DNA of 64,000 nucleotides from Roseateles depolymerans. Its GTDB lineage: Bacteria > Pseudomonadota > Gammaproteobacteria > Burkholderiales > Burkholderiaceae_C. Of the stretch, positions 52,094 through 61,481 are shown in pieces. Position 1 is the stretch's first letter. Each line of letters opens with the position of its first letter. The position numbers were made by a program, and so were the translations under genes. The notes under the pieces were generated by a model. It was not told the origin of the DNA. It searched no databases and saw only the letters and a program-made list of their open reading frames with translations. Location of the stretch: assembly GCF_003387155.1 (NCBI RefSeq), contig NZ_QUMT01000001.1:372001-436000 (forward strand), given 5' to 3'.

Positions 52094-53767
52094 TCAGGCG
52101 CCAGGCTGCAGGGGCGGCTGCGGCGTCCTGGCGGCCCACGGATCGGACGGCGCCACGACTTGCGCCTGTGGCGGATCGCCCAGGTAGTGCGGCGACATGA
52201 TCTGCACCCCGTTCTCGTTGAAGACGTCCAGCACATGGGCATGCAGCGCGCTCATCGCCTCGACCCGTCGCTGGGCTGCGGCCTGGGTGCTCTGGGCACA
52301 CAACCGGTATTCGACATAGAAGTCGGACAGGGCCGACTGCACCACATAGGGCGCGGGTGATTCGGCCACACCGGGCGTGCGGCGCGCCGCCTCCATCAGC
52401 AGCGCATTCACCTGTCGCCAGGGCGTGGCGTAGCCAATGGTGACGCTGGTGTGCAGCACGAAGCGCCCCCCCTGGGCCAGCCGGGAGAAGTTGCGCACCG
52501 GCTGGCTGAAGATGACGGTGTTGGGCAGGCTCACCTCTTCGCCCAGGCCCGTGTGGATGCGGGTGGCAAAGAGCCCCATTTCCACCACCGTGCCTTCGGT
52601 GTCGCCGATCTTGACGTACTCGCCCACACGCATCGACCGCGAATAGATCATCGAGAACCCGGACATGGCCTGGCCCACCACGCCCGAGGCCCCCAGCGAC
52701 AGCATCAGGCCCGCCAGCACGCTCACCCCCTTGAAGGCGTCACTCTGAGAGCCCGGCAGATAGGGATAGGCCATGGCCAGCGCAAACAGCCAGATGACGA
52801 CGTTGGACAAGCGGCGGGTGGGCATGGCGGTGTCCGCGTCCAGCCAGCCCAGGCGCGCCTCCCCGCGGGCCACGCGATCGAGAAAGGCCGCGCTGGCCAG
52901 CGTGGCGCCCCGGGCCAGCAGGAAGATCAGCACGGCAATGCTCAGCCCGGGCACGGCCTGCGCGATGGCGCCAAGGAAATGGTCCGCCACGTCCAGCAGC
53001 CAGGTGCTGGAGCGCTCGCCCCAGGGCCGTGTGTAGGCGAACTGGCGCAGCACCCAGGTCAGCCAGAGCTCCGCCAGCAGCAGCCCCAGGGCCCAGGCCA
53101 GGCCGGCGATCAGCCCGTTCAGGGCTCTTCCCACCGGCTTGAGCGAGGAGGCGAGCAGCCCCTGGCGCTGCTCCAGCGTGTTGAGCGGGGACCGGCTGAG
53201 CCATCGGCGTCCGCGCAGCAGCGCCCAGAGCACGGCCCAGGCCACGGCGGTCGCGGCCAGTGCGGAGACGGTCGCGATGGCAAGGCGACGGGGATCCCGC
53301 ATTTCGCGGTGCTCGGCGATGGCCAGTTCCAGCCGCCGCTGCACCCGGTAGGCCGCGGCGGGCAGGGCGCCTGAGCCGGGCAGGACGGCCACGTCCGCGG
53401 CAGTGAGAAAAAACACGGGGCGACCATCGATGTCGAAGCGCACCGCGTCGGGCGCTTCGACCCGGGTCACGTTGCCCGGACCGCCCGCTGCCAGCGCATC
53501 GGCCATGGCCTGCTGGGCCAGTGCGGCGCGGTCGCCGGCAGTGCCTCGAAGCCCGTCCGCCCGAAAGCTCGCGACCGCCCGGTTGTTGAGGAAGACCTGG
53601 ACGGCTGCACTCGCAGCGTGATCGCTGGCGGGCGGGGAAGCGTCCGGCGTCTGTGACGAGGCTGGGGCGCTCATGCAAAGCCCGAGCAGCAGACTCATCA
53701 GGCCGGCCCAGCCGACGGGCCAGTCACGAAGGCCTGTCGGCAGGCAACAAAGGCGGATCAGGCGCAC
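52094..53767 (-). CDS. MscS-family mechanosensitive channel with extra N-terminal region
   Basis: 557 residues. An N-terminal signal-like segment (MSLLLGLCMSAPASSQ) and a ~120-residue periplasmic part precede about four or five membrane helices. The pore helix region is VSVLAGLMLSLGASGVVGQAMSGFS, followed by the beta-domain RVGEYVKIGDTEGTVVEMGLFATRIHTG and LPNTVIFSQPVRNFS, the MscS signature. It probably opens under membrane tension to release solutes. The start is GTG at 53767, with a possible internal start at 53698. It is convergent with the stand-alone receiver gene. Confidence 0.92.
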   Translation of the reverse strand: MRLIRLCCLPTGLRDWPVGWAGLMSLLLGLCMSAPASSQTPDASPPASDHAASAAVQVFLNNRAVASFRADGLRGTAGDRAALAQQAMADALAAGGPGNVTRVEAPDAVRFDIDGRPVFFLTAADVAVLPGSGALPAAAYRVQRRLELAIAEHREMRDPRRLAIATVSALAATAVAWAVLWALLRGRRWLSRSPLNTLEQRQGLLASSLKPVGRALNGLIAGLAWALGLLLAELWLTWVLRQFAYTRPWGERSSTWLLDVADHFLGAIAQAVPGLSIAVLIFLLARGATLASAAFLDRVARGEARLGWLDADTAMPTRRLSNVVIWLFALAMAYPYLPGSQSDAFKGVSVLAGLMLSLGASGVVGQAMSGFSMIYSRSMRVGEYVKIGDTEGTVVEMGLFATRIHTGLGEEVSLPNTVIFSQPVRNFSRLAQGGRFVLHTSVTIGYATPWRQVNALLMEAARRTPGVAESPAPYVVQSALSDFYVEYRLCAQSTQAAAQRRVEAMSALHAHVLDVFNENGVQIMSPHYLGDPPQAQVVAPSDPWAARTPQPPLQPGA

Positions 53768-53866
53768 GGAGCGGACTCCCGTTGGTCGACCTGCCTGGAG
53801 CTTACCGAAGGTGTCGGCACCTGCGCGAGCCCCGGCCTGCGGGACGCGGGCACCGGGGTCGGATGG

Positions 53867-54541
53867 TCAGGAGGCCGTGGCGCGTTCGCCGATCAGTCCG
53901 CGCTGGAGCGCAATGTTGGCCGCCTCGGTGCGGGTGTTGGCGTTGAGCTTGCCCAGGATGGCCTTCATGTGGGCCTTGACCGTCCCTTCAGAGATGTCCA
54001 GCCGGTTGGCCACCGCCTTGTTGCTGTGGCCGCGTGCGACCAGGCACAGGACGTCGAGCTCGCGGCAGGTGAGGGTGGAGCGGCCCATGCTGGAGGCGAT
54101 GTGCGCCGCCGCCATCTGGCTGAGGTAACGGGCTCCCCTTGCCAGCTGGCGCACACCGCAGACCAGTTCCCCAACGTCGCAGCCCAGCTCGAGATACCCG
54201 TCCACACCGGCCTCCAGGGCCGAACGCACATCGTGTTCGCGATCATGAGGCGTCACCACCAGGACTTTCATCGCCGGCCGCGCGCCGGCATGGGCGGGCT
54301 GGTGGCGGCGCTGGGCCTCGCGATGAGCGGCCAGCGAGAGGGCGCGGGCATAGTCCGCCACGATCACCTGGGCGGGACGGTCTGCAGCCCGGGTCGCGGT
54401 GCCGGGGTCTCCCACCTCCCCCGAGTCCTCCACGACTTCCATATCCACCTGCTGCGACAGCACCGTGGTCAAACCGGCGGCCACCAACGGGTCCACATAC
54501 TTCACGCTCACCTGGATGCGTGGGGATGATCCATTCAGCAT
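53867..54541 (-). CDS. NarL-family regulator with atypical receiver
   Basis: 224 residues. The output domain is standard LuxR type: LTCRELDVLCLVARGHSNKAVAN and LDISEGTVKAHMKAILGKL. The receiver is divergent: the acidic pair appears as KYVDP, a candidate phospho-acceptor is Asp in VIVADYARA, Thr is kept in VVTPHD, but the conserved Lys before the last helix is missing (GYLELGCDV). A loop rich in His/Arg/Gln (LAAHREAQRRHQPAHAG) is inserted. Phosphorylation-independent control is possible. GGAGAG precedes the ATG at 54541. It lies upstream of the MscS gene on the same strand with no kinase beside it. Confidence 0.82.
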   Translation of the reverse strand: MLNGSSPRIQVSVKYVDPLVAAGLTTVLSQQVDMEVVEDSGEVGDPGTATRAADRPAQVIVADYARALSLAAHREAQRRHQPAHAGARPAMKVLVVTPHDREHDVRSALEAGVDGYLELGCDVGELVCGVRQLARGARYLSQMAAAHIASSMGRSTLTCRELDVLCLVARGHSNKAVANRLDISEGTVKAHMKAILGKLNANTRTEAANIALQRGLIGERATAS

Positions 54542-54712
54542 GGTTGCTCTCCATTCCAACTTGTCTTCATGCCACATCACCCGTCGCTGGGACGGGTGCC
54601 TCCGGACGGGGACCTACGCCTGCGCATCCGCTGCGCGCCGAGTCCCGAAACGCTTCAAGTGACAGTGCTGAAGCGGTGTTCGCAGATTAGGTGGCAGGCC
54701 CCGGGCGCACCA

Positions 54713-55690
54713 TCATGTTTTGGTATGAGTGCCTAACCCGGCTGGGGGGCTGTCCAGGACTGCGGATGCGCCGGTTTTCGCGCTTCGCCGGGCGTGAGCG
54801 CGCAGGCTCTGCATCAGCAAGCGAGCCAGCTCCGCCGGTTGCGGCGCCAACTGGTGGCCCTTGCGAGCGATCAGCCCCAGCGTGCGGCTCACGGCGGGGC
54901 GGACCAGCGGAATGCCCACCAGGTCCTTGCTGGAAGTGCCTGCCAGCGCCAGCCCCGGAATGGCGCTGACGCCCAGGCCCGCGCGCACCAGCGCCATCGC
55001 GCCCTCCACGTGATTGGCTTCCACATGCGCCACCGGGCGGGCTTTGGCCTGCGCCATGGCGTTGTCCAGCAGCATGCGGTTGCCGCTGCCGGAAGCAAGG
55101 GAGACGAAGCGCTCGTCCACCAGCTCTTCCCAGCCGACGGCCCGCTGTCGGGCGAGGCGGTGACCGGCGGGCACGGCCAGCACATACCGCTCGTTCACCA
55201 CCGCCGTGAAGTCGATGGTCGGGTCCTGCGCGCCGAGGAAGTTGATGCCGAAGTCCGCCGTGCCTTCGGAGACGGCCTGCAGGACGAGCGGGGCGCTCTG
55301 GTCCAGCATGCGCAGGCGTGTGTGCGGATGGCGGGATGCAAAGGTCGACAGCACGGTGGGCAGCAGATGGTTGGCCACCGATGGGATGCAGGCGATGGTG
55401 ACGACGCCGGTGCGGCGCACCGCGCGTTCGCTGACATCCGAAATGGCGTTTTGCAGCGAAGCCAATGCGTCACTGGCATGGGCCAGGAAGTGCCGGCCGT
55501 CTTCGGTCAGCGCCACGCGCCGGGTGGTGCGCTCGAACAGCCGCAGGCCCAGCGCCTCCTCCAGCCGGTCGATCCGGCGGCTCAGGGCCGACGGGGAAAT
55601 GAAGAGCGCTTCGGAGGCCGCCCGGAAATTCAGCCGCTCCGCCACCGCCACAAAGGCCGCCAATTCGGCGACATCGAAATTGATTCTCAC
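54713..55690 (-). CDS. LysR-type transcriptional regulator
   Basis: 325 residues. N-terminal winged helix: [48 protein letters not shown]-type sequence; the remainder is a periplasmic-binding-protein-like effector domain ([25 protein letters not shown]). The start codon is GTG. It is divergent from a citrate-type MFS transporter gene, with 90 bp between starts, so it very likely controls that gene in response to the transported acid or a related compound. Confidence 0.93.
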   Translation of the reverse strand: MRINFDVAELAAFVAVAERLNFRAASEALFISPSALSRRIDRLEEALGLRLFERTTRRVALTEDGRHFLAHASDALASLQNAISDVSERAVRRTGVVTIACIPSVANHLLPTVLSTFASRHPHTRLRMLDQSAPLVLQAVSEGTADFGINFLGAQDPTIDFTAVVNERYVLAVPAGHRLARQRAVGWEELVDERFVSLASGSGNRMLLDNAMAQAKARPVAHVEANHVEGAMALVRAGLGVSAIPGLALAGTSSKDLVGIPLVRPAVSRTLGLIARKGHQLAPQPAELARLLMQSLRAHARRSAKTGASAVLDSPPAGLGTHTKT

Positions 55691-55710
55691 GGCGCACCAA
55701 TCATTCTGTT

Positions 55711-55757
55711 CTTTGCACTTCCGTCAATGTTGCACCCACCGCATGATGGCTGCAAAG
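55711..55757. promoter_or_regulatory. Possible LysR-regulator binding region
   Basis: TTGCAC occurs at 55713-55718 and 55730-55735 (17-base period), and CTTTGCA (55711-55717) with TGCAAAG (55751-55757) forms an inverted repeat around them. This is the divergent promoter gap of the LysR and MFS genes. Binding is inferred. Confidence 0.3.
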
Positions 55758-55780
55758 GACCAGATTTCCGGAGACTTCTC

Positions 55781-57163
55781 ATGAGCGTCTACAGCTCCGC
55801 GCCGGGAGGCGCCACAGACGGCCGTACGGCCGCCGCTGCGGCCCCGGCCGTGCCCCAACATCCGACCGCCCTGGCATCCAGCGGTGCAGCGGCTGCCCCG
55901 TTGCCACGCAAGGCGGCCCTGGGCGCCGTCATCCGCGTGACCAGCGGCAACTTCCTGGAGATGTTCGACTTCTTCCTCTACGGGTTCTACGCGCTCTACA
56001 TCTCGCAGGCGTTTTTCCCGACCAGCAGCGAATACCTGTCGCTGATGCTGACCTTCGTCACCTTCGGTGCGGGCTTCCTGATGCGGCCCCTGGGCGCGAT
56101 CATCCTGGGCGCCTACATCGACAAGATCGGCCGCCGCAAGGGCCTGATCCTGACGCTGGCCATCATGGCCTGCGGCACAGTGCTGATTGCCTTTACGCCG
56201 TCCTATGCGTCGATCGGGGTGCTGGCGCCGGTGCTGGTGCTGGTCGGCCGACTGCTCCAGGGCTTCTCGGCGGGCGTGGAGCTGGGCGGCGTGTCGGTGT
56301 ATCTGTCGGAGATGGCCACGCCCGGGCGCAAGGGCTTTTACGTCAGCTGGCAGTCGGCCAGCCAGCAGGCGGCCATCATGGTAGCGGCAGCGCTGGGCTA
56401 CGGGCTCAGCCAGTGGCTGTCCGCTGCGCAGATCAGCGAATGGGGCTGGCGCATTCCGTTCCTGATTGGGTCGCTGATCCTGCCGTTCGTGTTCCACATT
56501 CGTCGCTCGCTGGCGGAGACCGAGGCCTTCCTGGCCCGCAAGCATCACCCGACACTGCGCGAGATCATGGCCTCGATGGTGCGCAACTGGGCGCTGGTGG
56601 GGGCCGGCATGATGTTGGTGGTCATGACCACGGTGTCCTTCTACCTCATCACCGTCTACACGCCCACCTTCGGCAAGTCGGTGCTGCATCTGTCGGCCAC
56701 CAGTGCGCTTGTCGTGACCTTCTGCGTGGGCCTGTCCAACTTCATCTGGCTGCCGGTGATGGGGGCAGTGTCCGACCGCATCGGCCGTTGGCCACTGCTG
56801 CTGACCTTCAGTCTGCTGACTGTGCTCACAGCGTATCCGGCCATGTCCTGGCTCACCAGTGGGCCCAGCTTCGAGCGCATGCTGGTGGTGGAGCTCTGGC
56901 TGTCCTTCCTTTATGCGAGCTACAACGCGGCGACCATCGTCGCGCTGACGGAGGTGATGCCGCCAGAGGTGCGCACGACGGGCTTTTCGCTGGCCTACAG
57001 CCTCGCCACGGCGGTGTTTGGGGGCTTCACGCCGCTGGTGTCGACCTGGCTGATCCAGGTGACCGGTGACAAGGCGGCGCCCGGGCTCTGGATGAGTGGA
57101 GCCGGTGCGATCGGGTTGGTGGCGACCTTCCTGCTGTATCGCGGGATCGTCAAGGCGCGGTGA
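55781..57163 (+). CDS. MFS transporter, metabolite:H+ symporter (citrate/tricarballylate type)
   Basis: 460 residues, twelve predicted membrane helices. [20 protein letters not shown] at the first helix and [21 protein letters not shown] are characteristic of the MHS group that includes citrate-proton symporters. A Ala/Pro-rich stretch of ~45 residues precedes helix 1. The ATG at 55781 has GGAGA before it. The LysR gene is divergently placed. The substrate is likely a tri- or dicarboxylic acid, but the sequence cannot fix which one. Confidence 0.88.
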   Translation: MSVYSSAPGGATDGRTAAAAAPAVPQHPTALASSGAAAAPLPRKAALGAVIRVTSGNFLEMFDFFLYGFYALYISQAFFPTSSEYLSLMLTFVTFGAGFLMRPLGAIILGAYIDKIGRRKGLILTLAIMACGTVLIAFTPSYASIGVLAPVLVLVGRLLQGFSAGVELGGVSVYLSEMATPGRKGFYVSWQSASQQAAIMVAAALGYGLSQWLSAAQISEWGWRIPFLIGSLILPFVFHIRRSLAETEAFLARKHHPTLREIMASMVRNWALVGAGMMLVVMTTVSFYLITVYTPTFGKSVLHLSATSALVVTFCVGLSNFIWLPVMGAVSDRIGRWPLLLTFSLLTVLTAYPAMSWLTSGPSFERMLVVELWLSFLYASYNAATIVALTEVMPPEVRTTGFSLAYSLATAVFGGFTPLVSTWLIQVTGDKAAPGLWMSGAGAIGLVATFLLYRGIVKAR

Positions 57164-57289
57164 GAGGGACTGCTTCACGCGGGGTGGCCGGCGCCTTGGG
57201 TTGGCGTCCGGCGCGCCGCGTGAGGGTGGACGCACCGGGGCGTCAGGGCGCCAGCGCGTCAGGGGAATGGCCCGTGGCTGGTAGGTCGG

Positions 57290-58162
57290 TCAAGGCTGGC
57301 GTGGATGAAGCCCGCTTTTTGCCACGGTGGGGGCGCTGTCCCTGGAGGCCAGGAACTGGATGAACGCCATCGCCTCCTTGCGGCGTGTGCTGCTGCGCAC
57401 CACAGCGGCGGCGTAGGGTGTGATCTTCTGAATGACGTCCGGCAACTCGCCGACGATGTCGATGCCCGGGACGGGCTGCAGCTCACTGCGCTGCTGGCAT
57501 CCAAAGGCGGCCTTGCGCTGCGCGACGATCTCCCCGACCGGTGTGGCGGGAATCTGCCGGCCCTTGGCCTTGACCTGGGCCTCGATGCCCAGCCTGGCCA
57601 GCAATTCGTGCTGGATGTATTCGCCGCTGGCGCTGTCGGACCAGGCGACGCTGGGGGCTTGGAGGAAGGCGTCTCGAACAGCCTCAGGCGTGCTGAGGTC
57701 GGGCTTCGGATCGCCGGCCGGGACGGCGCAGGCGATGTAGGAATCCGCGAGGACCACTTTGGTGCTGCCGTCGGCCAGACCGTCTGCGATCAACTGGTCG
57801 AGTGCGGGGCCGACCATGATCACCACGTCGATCGGCTCGCCGCGGGCCAGCCGCGCGGGGATGGCCTGCGGGGTCTTGCCCATGGAAGGGCCGAACTCAG
57901 TCTGGACGGGCAGGGCGCCCGCGCGGGACGGATAGTCCTTGGCCAGGGCCTTGAAGGCTTCGGCGAACCCACCGGAAGAAATGGCTACCAGGGCGTCGGC
58001 GGCGAAGCTGGGTGTGGCCGACAGGAGTGAAGCAGCAGCGGCGACTGCGGCGAGGGCTGCCATGCGGACCCGGGCGCCGGGGGCGGAGCGTCGCGCTGAG
58101 CGAGGGAGAGATGGACCTCGGAAGTCAGTTGCGGAAGGGATGGGGCGGAGCGGACACTGCAT
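57290..58162 (-). CDS. ModA-like substrate-binding protein (orphan)
   Basis: 290 residues with a signal peptide (MAALAAVAAAASLLSATPSFA; a second Met at residue 34 could be the true start). The mature part resembles molybdate-type binding proteins: LVAISSGGFAEAFKALAKDY, EPIDVVIMVGPALDQLI and GIDIVGELPDVIQKITPYAAAV. No permease or ATPase gene is adjacent, so it is an orphan binding protein, perhaps for an organic acid or for sensing. It is encoded on the minus strand, convergent with the MFS gene. Confidence 0.82.
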   Translation of the reverse strand: MQCPLRPIPSATDFRGPSLPRSARRSAPGARVRMAALAAVAAAASLLSATPSFAADALVAISSGGFAEAFKALAKDYPSRAGALPVQTEFGPSMGKTPQAIPARLARGEPIDVVIMVGPALDQLIADGLADGSTKVVLADSYIACAVPAGDPKPDLSTPEAVRDAFLQAPSVAWSDSASGEYIQHELLARLGIEAQVKAKGRQIPATPVGEIVAQRKAAFGCQQRSELQPVPGIDIVGELPDVIQKITPYAAAVVRSSTRRKEAMAFIQFLASRDSAPTVAKSGLHPRQP

Positions 58163-58303
58163 GCAACGGCCTTTGAAAGAGAGGAGGCCGAAATCTTGGA
58201 CCGCAGGGGTCGTTGCGTCTATTGCAATGTTCTTAACGAGTGTTGCGTGTGATGAATCAACGCCGGCTGTCTTCCTGATTGCTGCCGGTCTGCCGCGCAG
58301 GCC

Positions 58304-58540
58304 TCAAGACATGCGCAGGTCGATGCCCAGCAAGGTGGCCACATCGAAGGTCACCCAGAGCAGCACCGCCGCCAGCACCACAAAGAGGGCGAGCAGCTTT
58401 CCGCCCATCAGCAGCACGGCGCGCTGGTTTTCCGTGCCCTTTTTCTTGCCCTGGTCGTAGTGCCACTTGACGGCATAAAACATGCCGATGGCCAGCACGA
58501 CGAGCTTGAATGCGATGAAGACGGTAGGGACCCATTCCAT
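58304..58540 (-). CDS. Small two-helix membrane protein
   Basis: 78 residues. Two hydrophobic helices (MEWVPTVFIAFKLVVLAIGMFYAV and LLALFVVLAAVLLWVTFDVATLLG) flank a charged loop (KWHYDQGKKKGTENQ). I do not recognise the family. The ATG at 58540 is chosen because the first helix begins there; an in-frame ATG at 58582 would add 14 residues. It lies 141 bp upstream of the ModA-like gene on the same strand. Confidence 0.7.
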   Translation of the reverse strand: MEWVPTVFIAFKLVVLAIGMFYAVKWHYDQGKKKGTENQRAVLLMGGKLLALFVVLAAVLLWVTFDVATLLGIDLRMS

Positions 58541-58850
58541 GGTGGTGATGCCTGCGGTGTTTGGGTGAACTGTGCGCCTCATTCGGGGCGAGGTACAGAG
58601 GCAGATGTGGGAAAAGAGACCGGATCAGATGAGGGCGATGGCGATCTGCGGACGGCCTTTGATCACCACCCACACTTCCAGCCAGGGGTGCGCCCAAGCT
58701 GGTGACGTCCTGTGCTGGATAAGGGTATTTTCGTCAGTCATTACCCCAATAAAACTTCAATTACCCCATTTCCGCGGCAGTGCACAGGTTGCGGTGCTCA
58801 GTGAGTTGGTAGTCCTGCTCGCGCAATTTCTGGCTACGTCCAGAAACGAC
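58541..58850. other. Gene-free stretch before the ychF terminator
   Basis: About 310 bp without a convincing ORF. It is less GC-rich than the surroundings around 58730-58770. It holds two direct copies of ATTACCCCA (58740-58748 and 58759-58767, 19-base period) and a hairpin TTTCTGG-CTACGT-CCAGAAA (58827-58846). No tRNA or known sRNA was recognised. Confidence 0.4.
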
Positions 58851-58874
58851 AAAGCCGCGTAAGAACGCGGCTTT
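58851..58874 (-). terminator. ychF terminator
   Basis: AAAGCCGCGT-(loop)-ACGCGGCTTT makes a perfect 10-bp stem; on the minus strand it is followed by GTCGTTTCTGG. A second small hairpin TTCCTGA-TGCG-TCAGGAA (58902-58919) lies closer to the ychF stop. Confidence 0.8.
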
Positions 58875-58933
58875 GTTGATGCTTTCCTGAGTTCAGCGTC
58901 CTTCCTGATGCGTCAGGAAAGACGGTCTGCTCA

Positions 58934-60028
58934 TCAGACGTTGAACAAGAAGTTCAACACATCCCCATCCTTCACCACATATTCCTTGCCTTCCGCCCGC
59001 ATCTTGCCGGCGTCCTTCGCGCCTTGTTCACCCTTGAACTGGATGAAGTCGTCAAACGCGATGGTCTGGGCACGGATGAAGCCGCGCTCGAAGTCCGTGT
59101 GGATCACACCCGCGGCTTGCGGGGCGGTGTCGCCAATGTGGATGGTCCAGGCCCGCACTTCCTTCACGCCAGCGGTGAAGTAGGTCTGCAGACCCAGCAG
59201 CTTGAAGCCGGCGCGGATCAGGCGGTTCAGACCCGGCTCATCCTGGCCCATCTCCGCCAGGAACAGGGCACGGTCTTCGTCTTCCATCTCGGCCAGTTCC
59301 GCTTCGGTCTTGGCGCAGATGGCCACCACCGGCGCGTTCTGGGAGGCGGCGTATTCCTTCAGACGGTCCAGGAACGGATTGTTCTCGAAACCGTCTTCCG
59401 CCACGTTGCCCACGAACATGGCCGGCTTGGCCGTGATCAGGCACAGCGGCTTGAGGATGACCAGCTCTTCCTTGCTGAAATCGATGCCACGCACCGGCTT
59501 GGCTTCGTTCAACGCGGCCTGGCACTTCTCCAGCACCTTCACCAGCGCTGCGGCTTCCTTGTCGTTACCGGAGCGCGCCGCCTTGTTGTAGCGGTGCAGG
59601 CTCTTTTCCACCGTGCCCAGGTCGGCCAGGCACAGCTCGGTCTGGATGACCTCGATGTCGGAGATCGGATCGACCTTGCCATTCACGTGGATGACGTTCG
59701 GGTCTTCAAAGCAGCGCACCACGTTGACGATGGCGTCGGTCTCGCGGATGTGGCTGAGGAACTGGTTGCCCAGGCCTTCACCCTTGGACGCACCCGCCAC
59801 CAGGCCGGCAATGTCCACGAATTCCACGATGGCCGGAACAATGCGCTCGGGCTTGACGATCTCGGCCAGCTTCTGCAGGCGCGGATCGGGCAGTTCCACC
59901 ACGCCCACATTGGGCTCGATGGTGCAGAAAGGATAGTTCTCGGCGGCGATGCCGGCCTTGGTCAGCGCATTGAACAGGGTGGACTTGCCCACATTGGGCA
60001 GGCCCACGATGCCGCATTTGAGGCTCAT
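58934..60028 (-). CDS. ychF: Redox-regulated ATPase/GTPase YchF (OLA1 family)
   Basis: 364-residue P-loop NTPase: [25 protein letters not shown] is the N-terminal G1 region, [12 protein letters not shown] and [20 protein letters not shown] the switch motifs, and [14 protein letters not shown] leads to the C-terminal TGS domain ([17 protein letters not shown]). YchF binds ATP and associates with ribosomes; it affects stress responses. The ATG at 60028 gives the family's standard N-terminus; a start at 60067 would add 13 residues. It is divergent from the UbiH-like gene. Confidence 0.97.
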   Translation of the reverse strand: MSLKCGIVGLPNVGKSTLFNALTKAGIAAENYPFCTIEPNVGVVELPDPRLQKLAEIVKPERIVPAIVEFVDIAGLVAGASKGEGLGNQFLSHIRETDAIVNVVRCFEDPNVIHVNGKVDPISDIEVIQTELCLADLGTVEKSLHRYNKAARSGNDKEAAALVKVLEKCQAALNEAKPVRGIDFSKEELVILKPLCLITAKPAMFVGNVAEDGFENNPFLDRLKEYAASQNAPVVAICAKTEAELAEMEDEDRALFLAEMGQDEPGLNRLIRAGFKLLGLQTYFTAGVKEVRAWTIHIGDTAPQAAGVIHTDFERGFIRAQTIAFDDFIQFKGEQGAKDAGKMRAEGKEYVVKDGDVLNFLFNV

Positions 60029-60179
60029 GGGGGGCTTTCGGAATTGCTGGGAGGCCGGCAGCCACATGACAGACAGCGGCAGCAGGCAACAGGGCTCCCC
60101 CGGGAGATCTCATCGCCCCGTGGTTACCTTCAGATCAACATTTTAAGCGGCCCGCGACGGCAGCCCTCAAGCCCCTGCC

Positions 60180-60185
60180 TACAAT
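60180..60185 (+). promoter_or_regulatory. -10-like TACAAT 7 bases before the UbiH-like start (leaderless candidate)
   Basis: TACAAT ends 7 bases before the ATG at 60193. On the opposite strand TAAAAT near 60140-60145 may serve ychF. Confidence 0.4.
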
Positions 60186-60192
60186 CCCCGAC

Positions 60193-61398
60193 ATGGAAAA
60201 GTTCGACGTCCTGGTGCGCGGCAATGGCTGCGTCGGCCGCAGTCTGGCCCTGGCGCTGGGCGCCAGAGGCTTTCGTGTCGCCTTGCTGGGCAAGTCGGCC
60301 ACTGCCGGCGCCCCGGCAGAAATCGGCATGGCGGGCACGGCAAGCCTGGCGGGAATGACCAACGGCCCGGCGGCGGCAGCGACGCCAGGTCGCAGCGTCC
60401 AGCCCGGTAGCGATGTCCGCGCCTATGCGCTGAACGCCCAGTCCGTGCGGTTGCTCACCCGGCTGCGTGTGTGGGACACCCTTCCGGAAGATGCCCGCAC
60501 CCCCGTGCATGACATGCGGGTGATGGGCGACCGCGCCGGTGCCTCGCTGCATTTCAGCGCCTGGGACCAGGGCGTGGGGGAGCTGGCGCACATCGTGGAC
60601 GCCGCTGCCCTGGAAGACCAGCTCGATGCCGCCCTGCGCTTTGCTCCGCATGTGCAGCGGGTCAGCGCGCCGGTGCCGGCGACGCTGGAAGCCCTGTGCG
60701 AGGGCCGTGAGTCGGTCACCGCGCAAATGCAGCACGGGGTGCATTTCGAGCGTCACGACTATGGTCACCTGGGCGTCGCCGCCCGCGTGGTGGCCAGCCA
60801 GCCGCATCACGGCGTGGCCCTGCAATGGTTCCGTTCCCCGGACATCCTGGGCCTGCTGCCGTTTGACCGCCCCGAAGCGGGGCGCAGCTACGGTTTTGTC
60901 TGGTCCTTGCCGCGCGAGAGGGCGCAGAGCCTGCTGGCGGCCGGCAAGTCCGAATTCGAAGCAGCGCTGATGGAAGCCACCGGCGGCCAGGTCGGCGCCC
61001 TGACCCTGGCGAGCGAACGCCAGGCCTGGCCGCTGCAACTGGCCCGCGCCGACCGTCTCTGCGGTCCTGGCTGGGTGCTGCTGGGCGATGCCGCCCATCT
61101 GGTGCACCCACTGGCCGGGCAGGGCCTCAACCTGGGTCTGGCCGACGTCGAGGCCCTGGTGGACGTGATCGTCGCCCGTGAGGCCTGGCGCACGCTGGAC
61201 GACGAGAAGCTGCTGCGCCGCTATGCCCGCGCCCGCCTGACGCCGACCTGGGCCATGGGCGAGCTCACCGACAGCCTGCTGCGGGGCTTTGCCAGCCAGG
61301 CGCCGGTCATCGCCCGGCTGCGCAATGAAGGCCTGCGCCTCGTGGACCGGGCCGGACCGATCAAGAAGTGGCTCACCGCACGGGCCCTGGGTCATTGA
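60193..61398 (+). CDS. FAD-dependent ubiquinone-biosynthesis hydroxylase (UbiH/UbiF/Coq6 family)
   Basis: 401-residue flavoprotein monooxygenase. The N-terminal FAD loop is VLVRGNGCVGRSLALALG (GxGxxG kept as GNGCVG). The second FAD motif is GWVLLGDAAHLVHPLAGQGLNLGLADVEAL, the family signature. The DG-type mid-motif is not obvious. It probably hydroxylates an aromatic ring intermediate of ubiquinone; the ring position cannot be assigned. It is followed 83 bp later by dsbC. The start lies 7 bases after a TACAAT hexamer and lacks a ribosome site. Confidence 0.85.
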   Translation: MEKFDVLVRGNGCVGRSLALALGARGFRVALLGKSATAGAPAEIGMAGTASLAGMTNGPAAAATPGRSVQPGSDVRAYALNAQSVRLLTRLRVWDTLPEDARTPVHDMRVMGDRAGASLHFSAWDQGVGELAHIVDAAALEDQLDAALRFAPHVQRVSAPVPATLEALCEGRESVTAQMQHGVHFERHDYGHLGVAARVVASQPHHGVALQWFRSPDILGLLPFDRPEAGRSYGFVWSLPRERAQSLLAAGKSEFEAALMEATGGQVGALTLASERQAWPLQLARADRLCGPGWVLLGDAAHLVHPLAGQGLNLGLADVEALVDVIVAREAWRTLDDEKLLRRYARARLTPTWAMGELTDSLLRGFASQAPVIARLRNEGLRLVDRAGPIKKWLTARALGH

Positions 61399-61481
61399 CC
61401 CGCCCAACGTGGCCCGCCCAACGTGACCCGGCCCAAGAATCAACCGACTCCGGCCCCTGCCGGAGCCTGAAGGAACCCGAC

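Noticed and set aside
58541-58934. tRNA or known small RNA gene in the gap before ychF
   Set aside because: No cloverleaf or known sRNA pattern could be built; the hairpins fit terminators.
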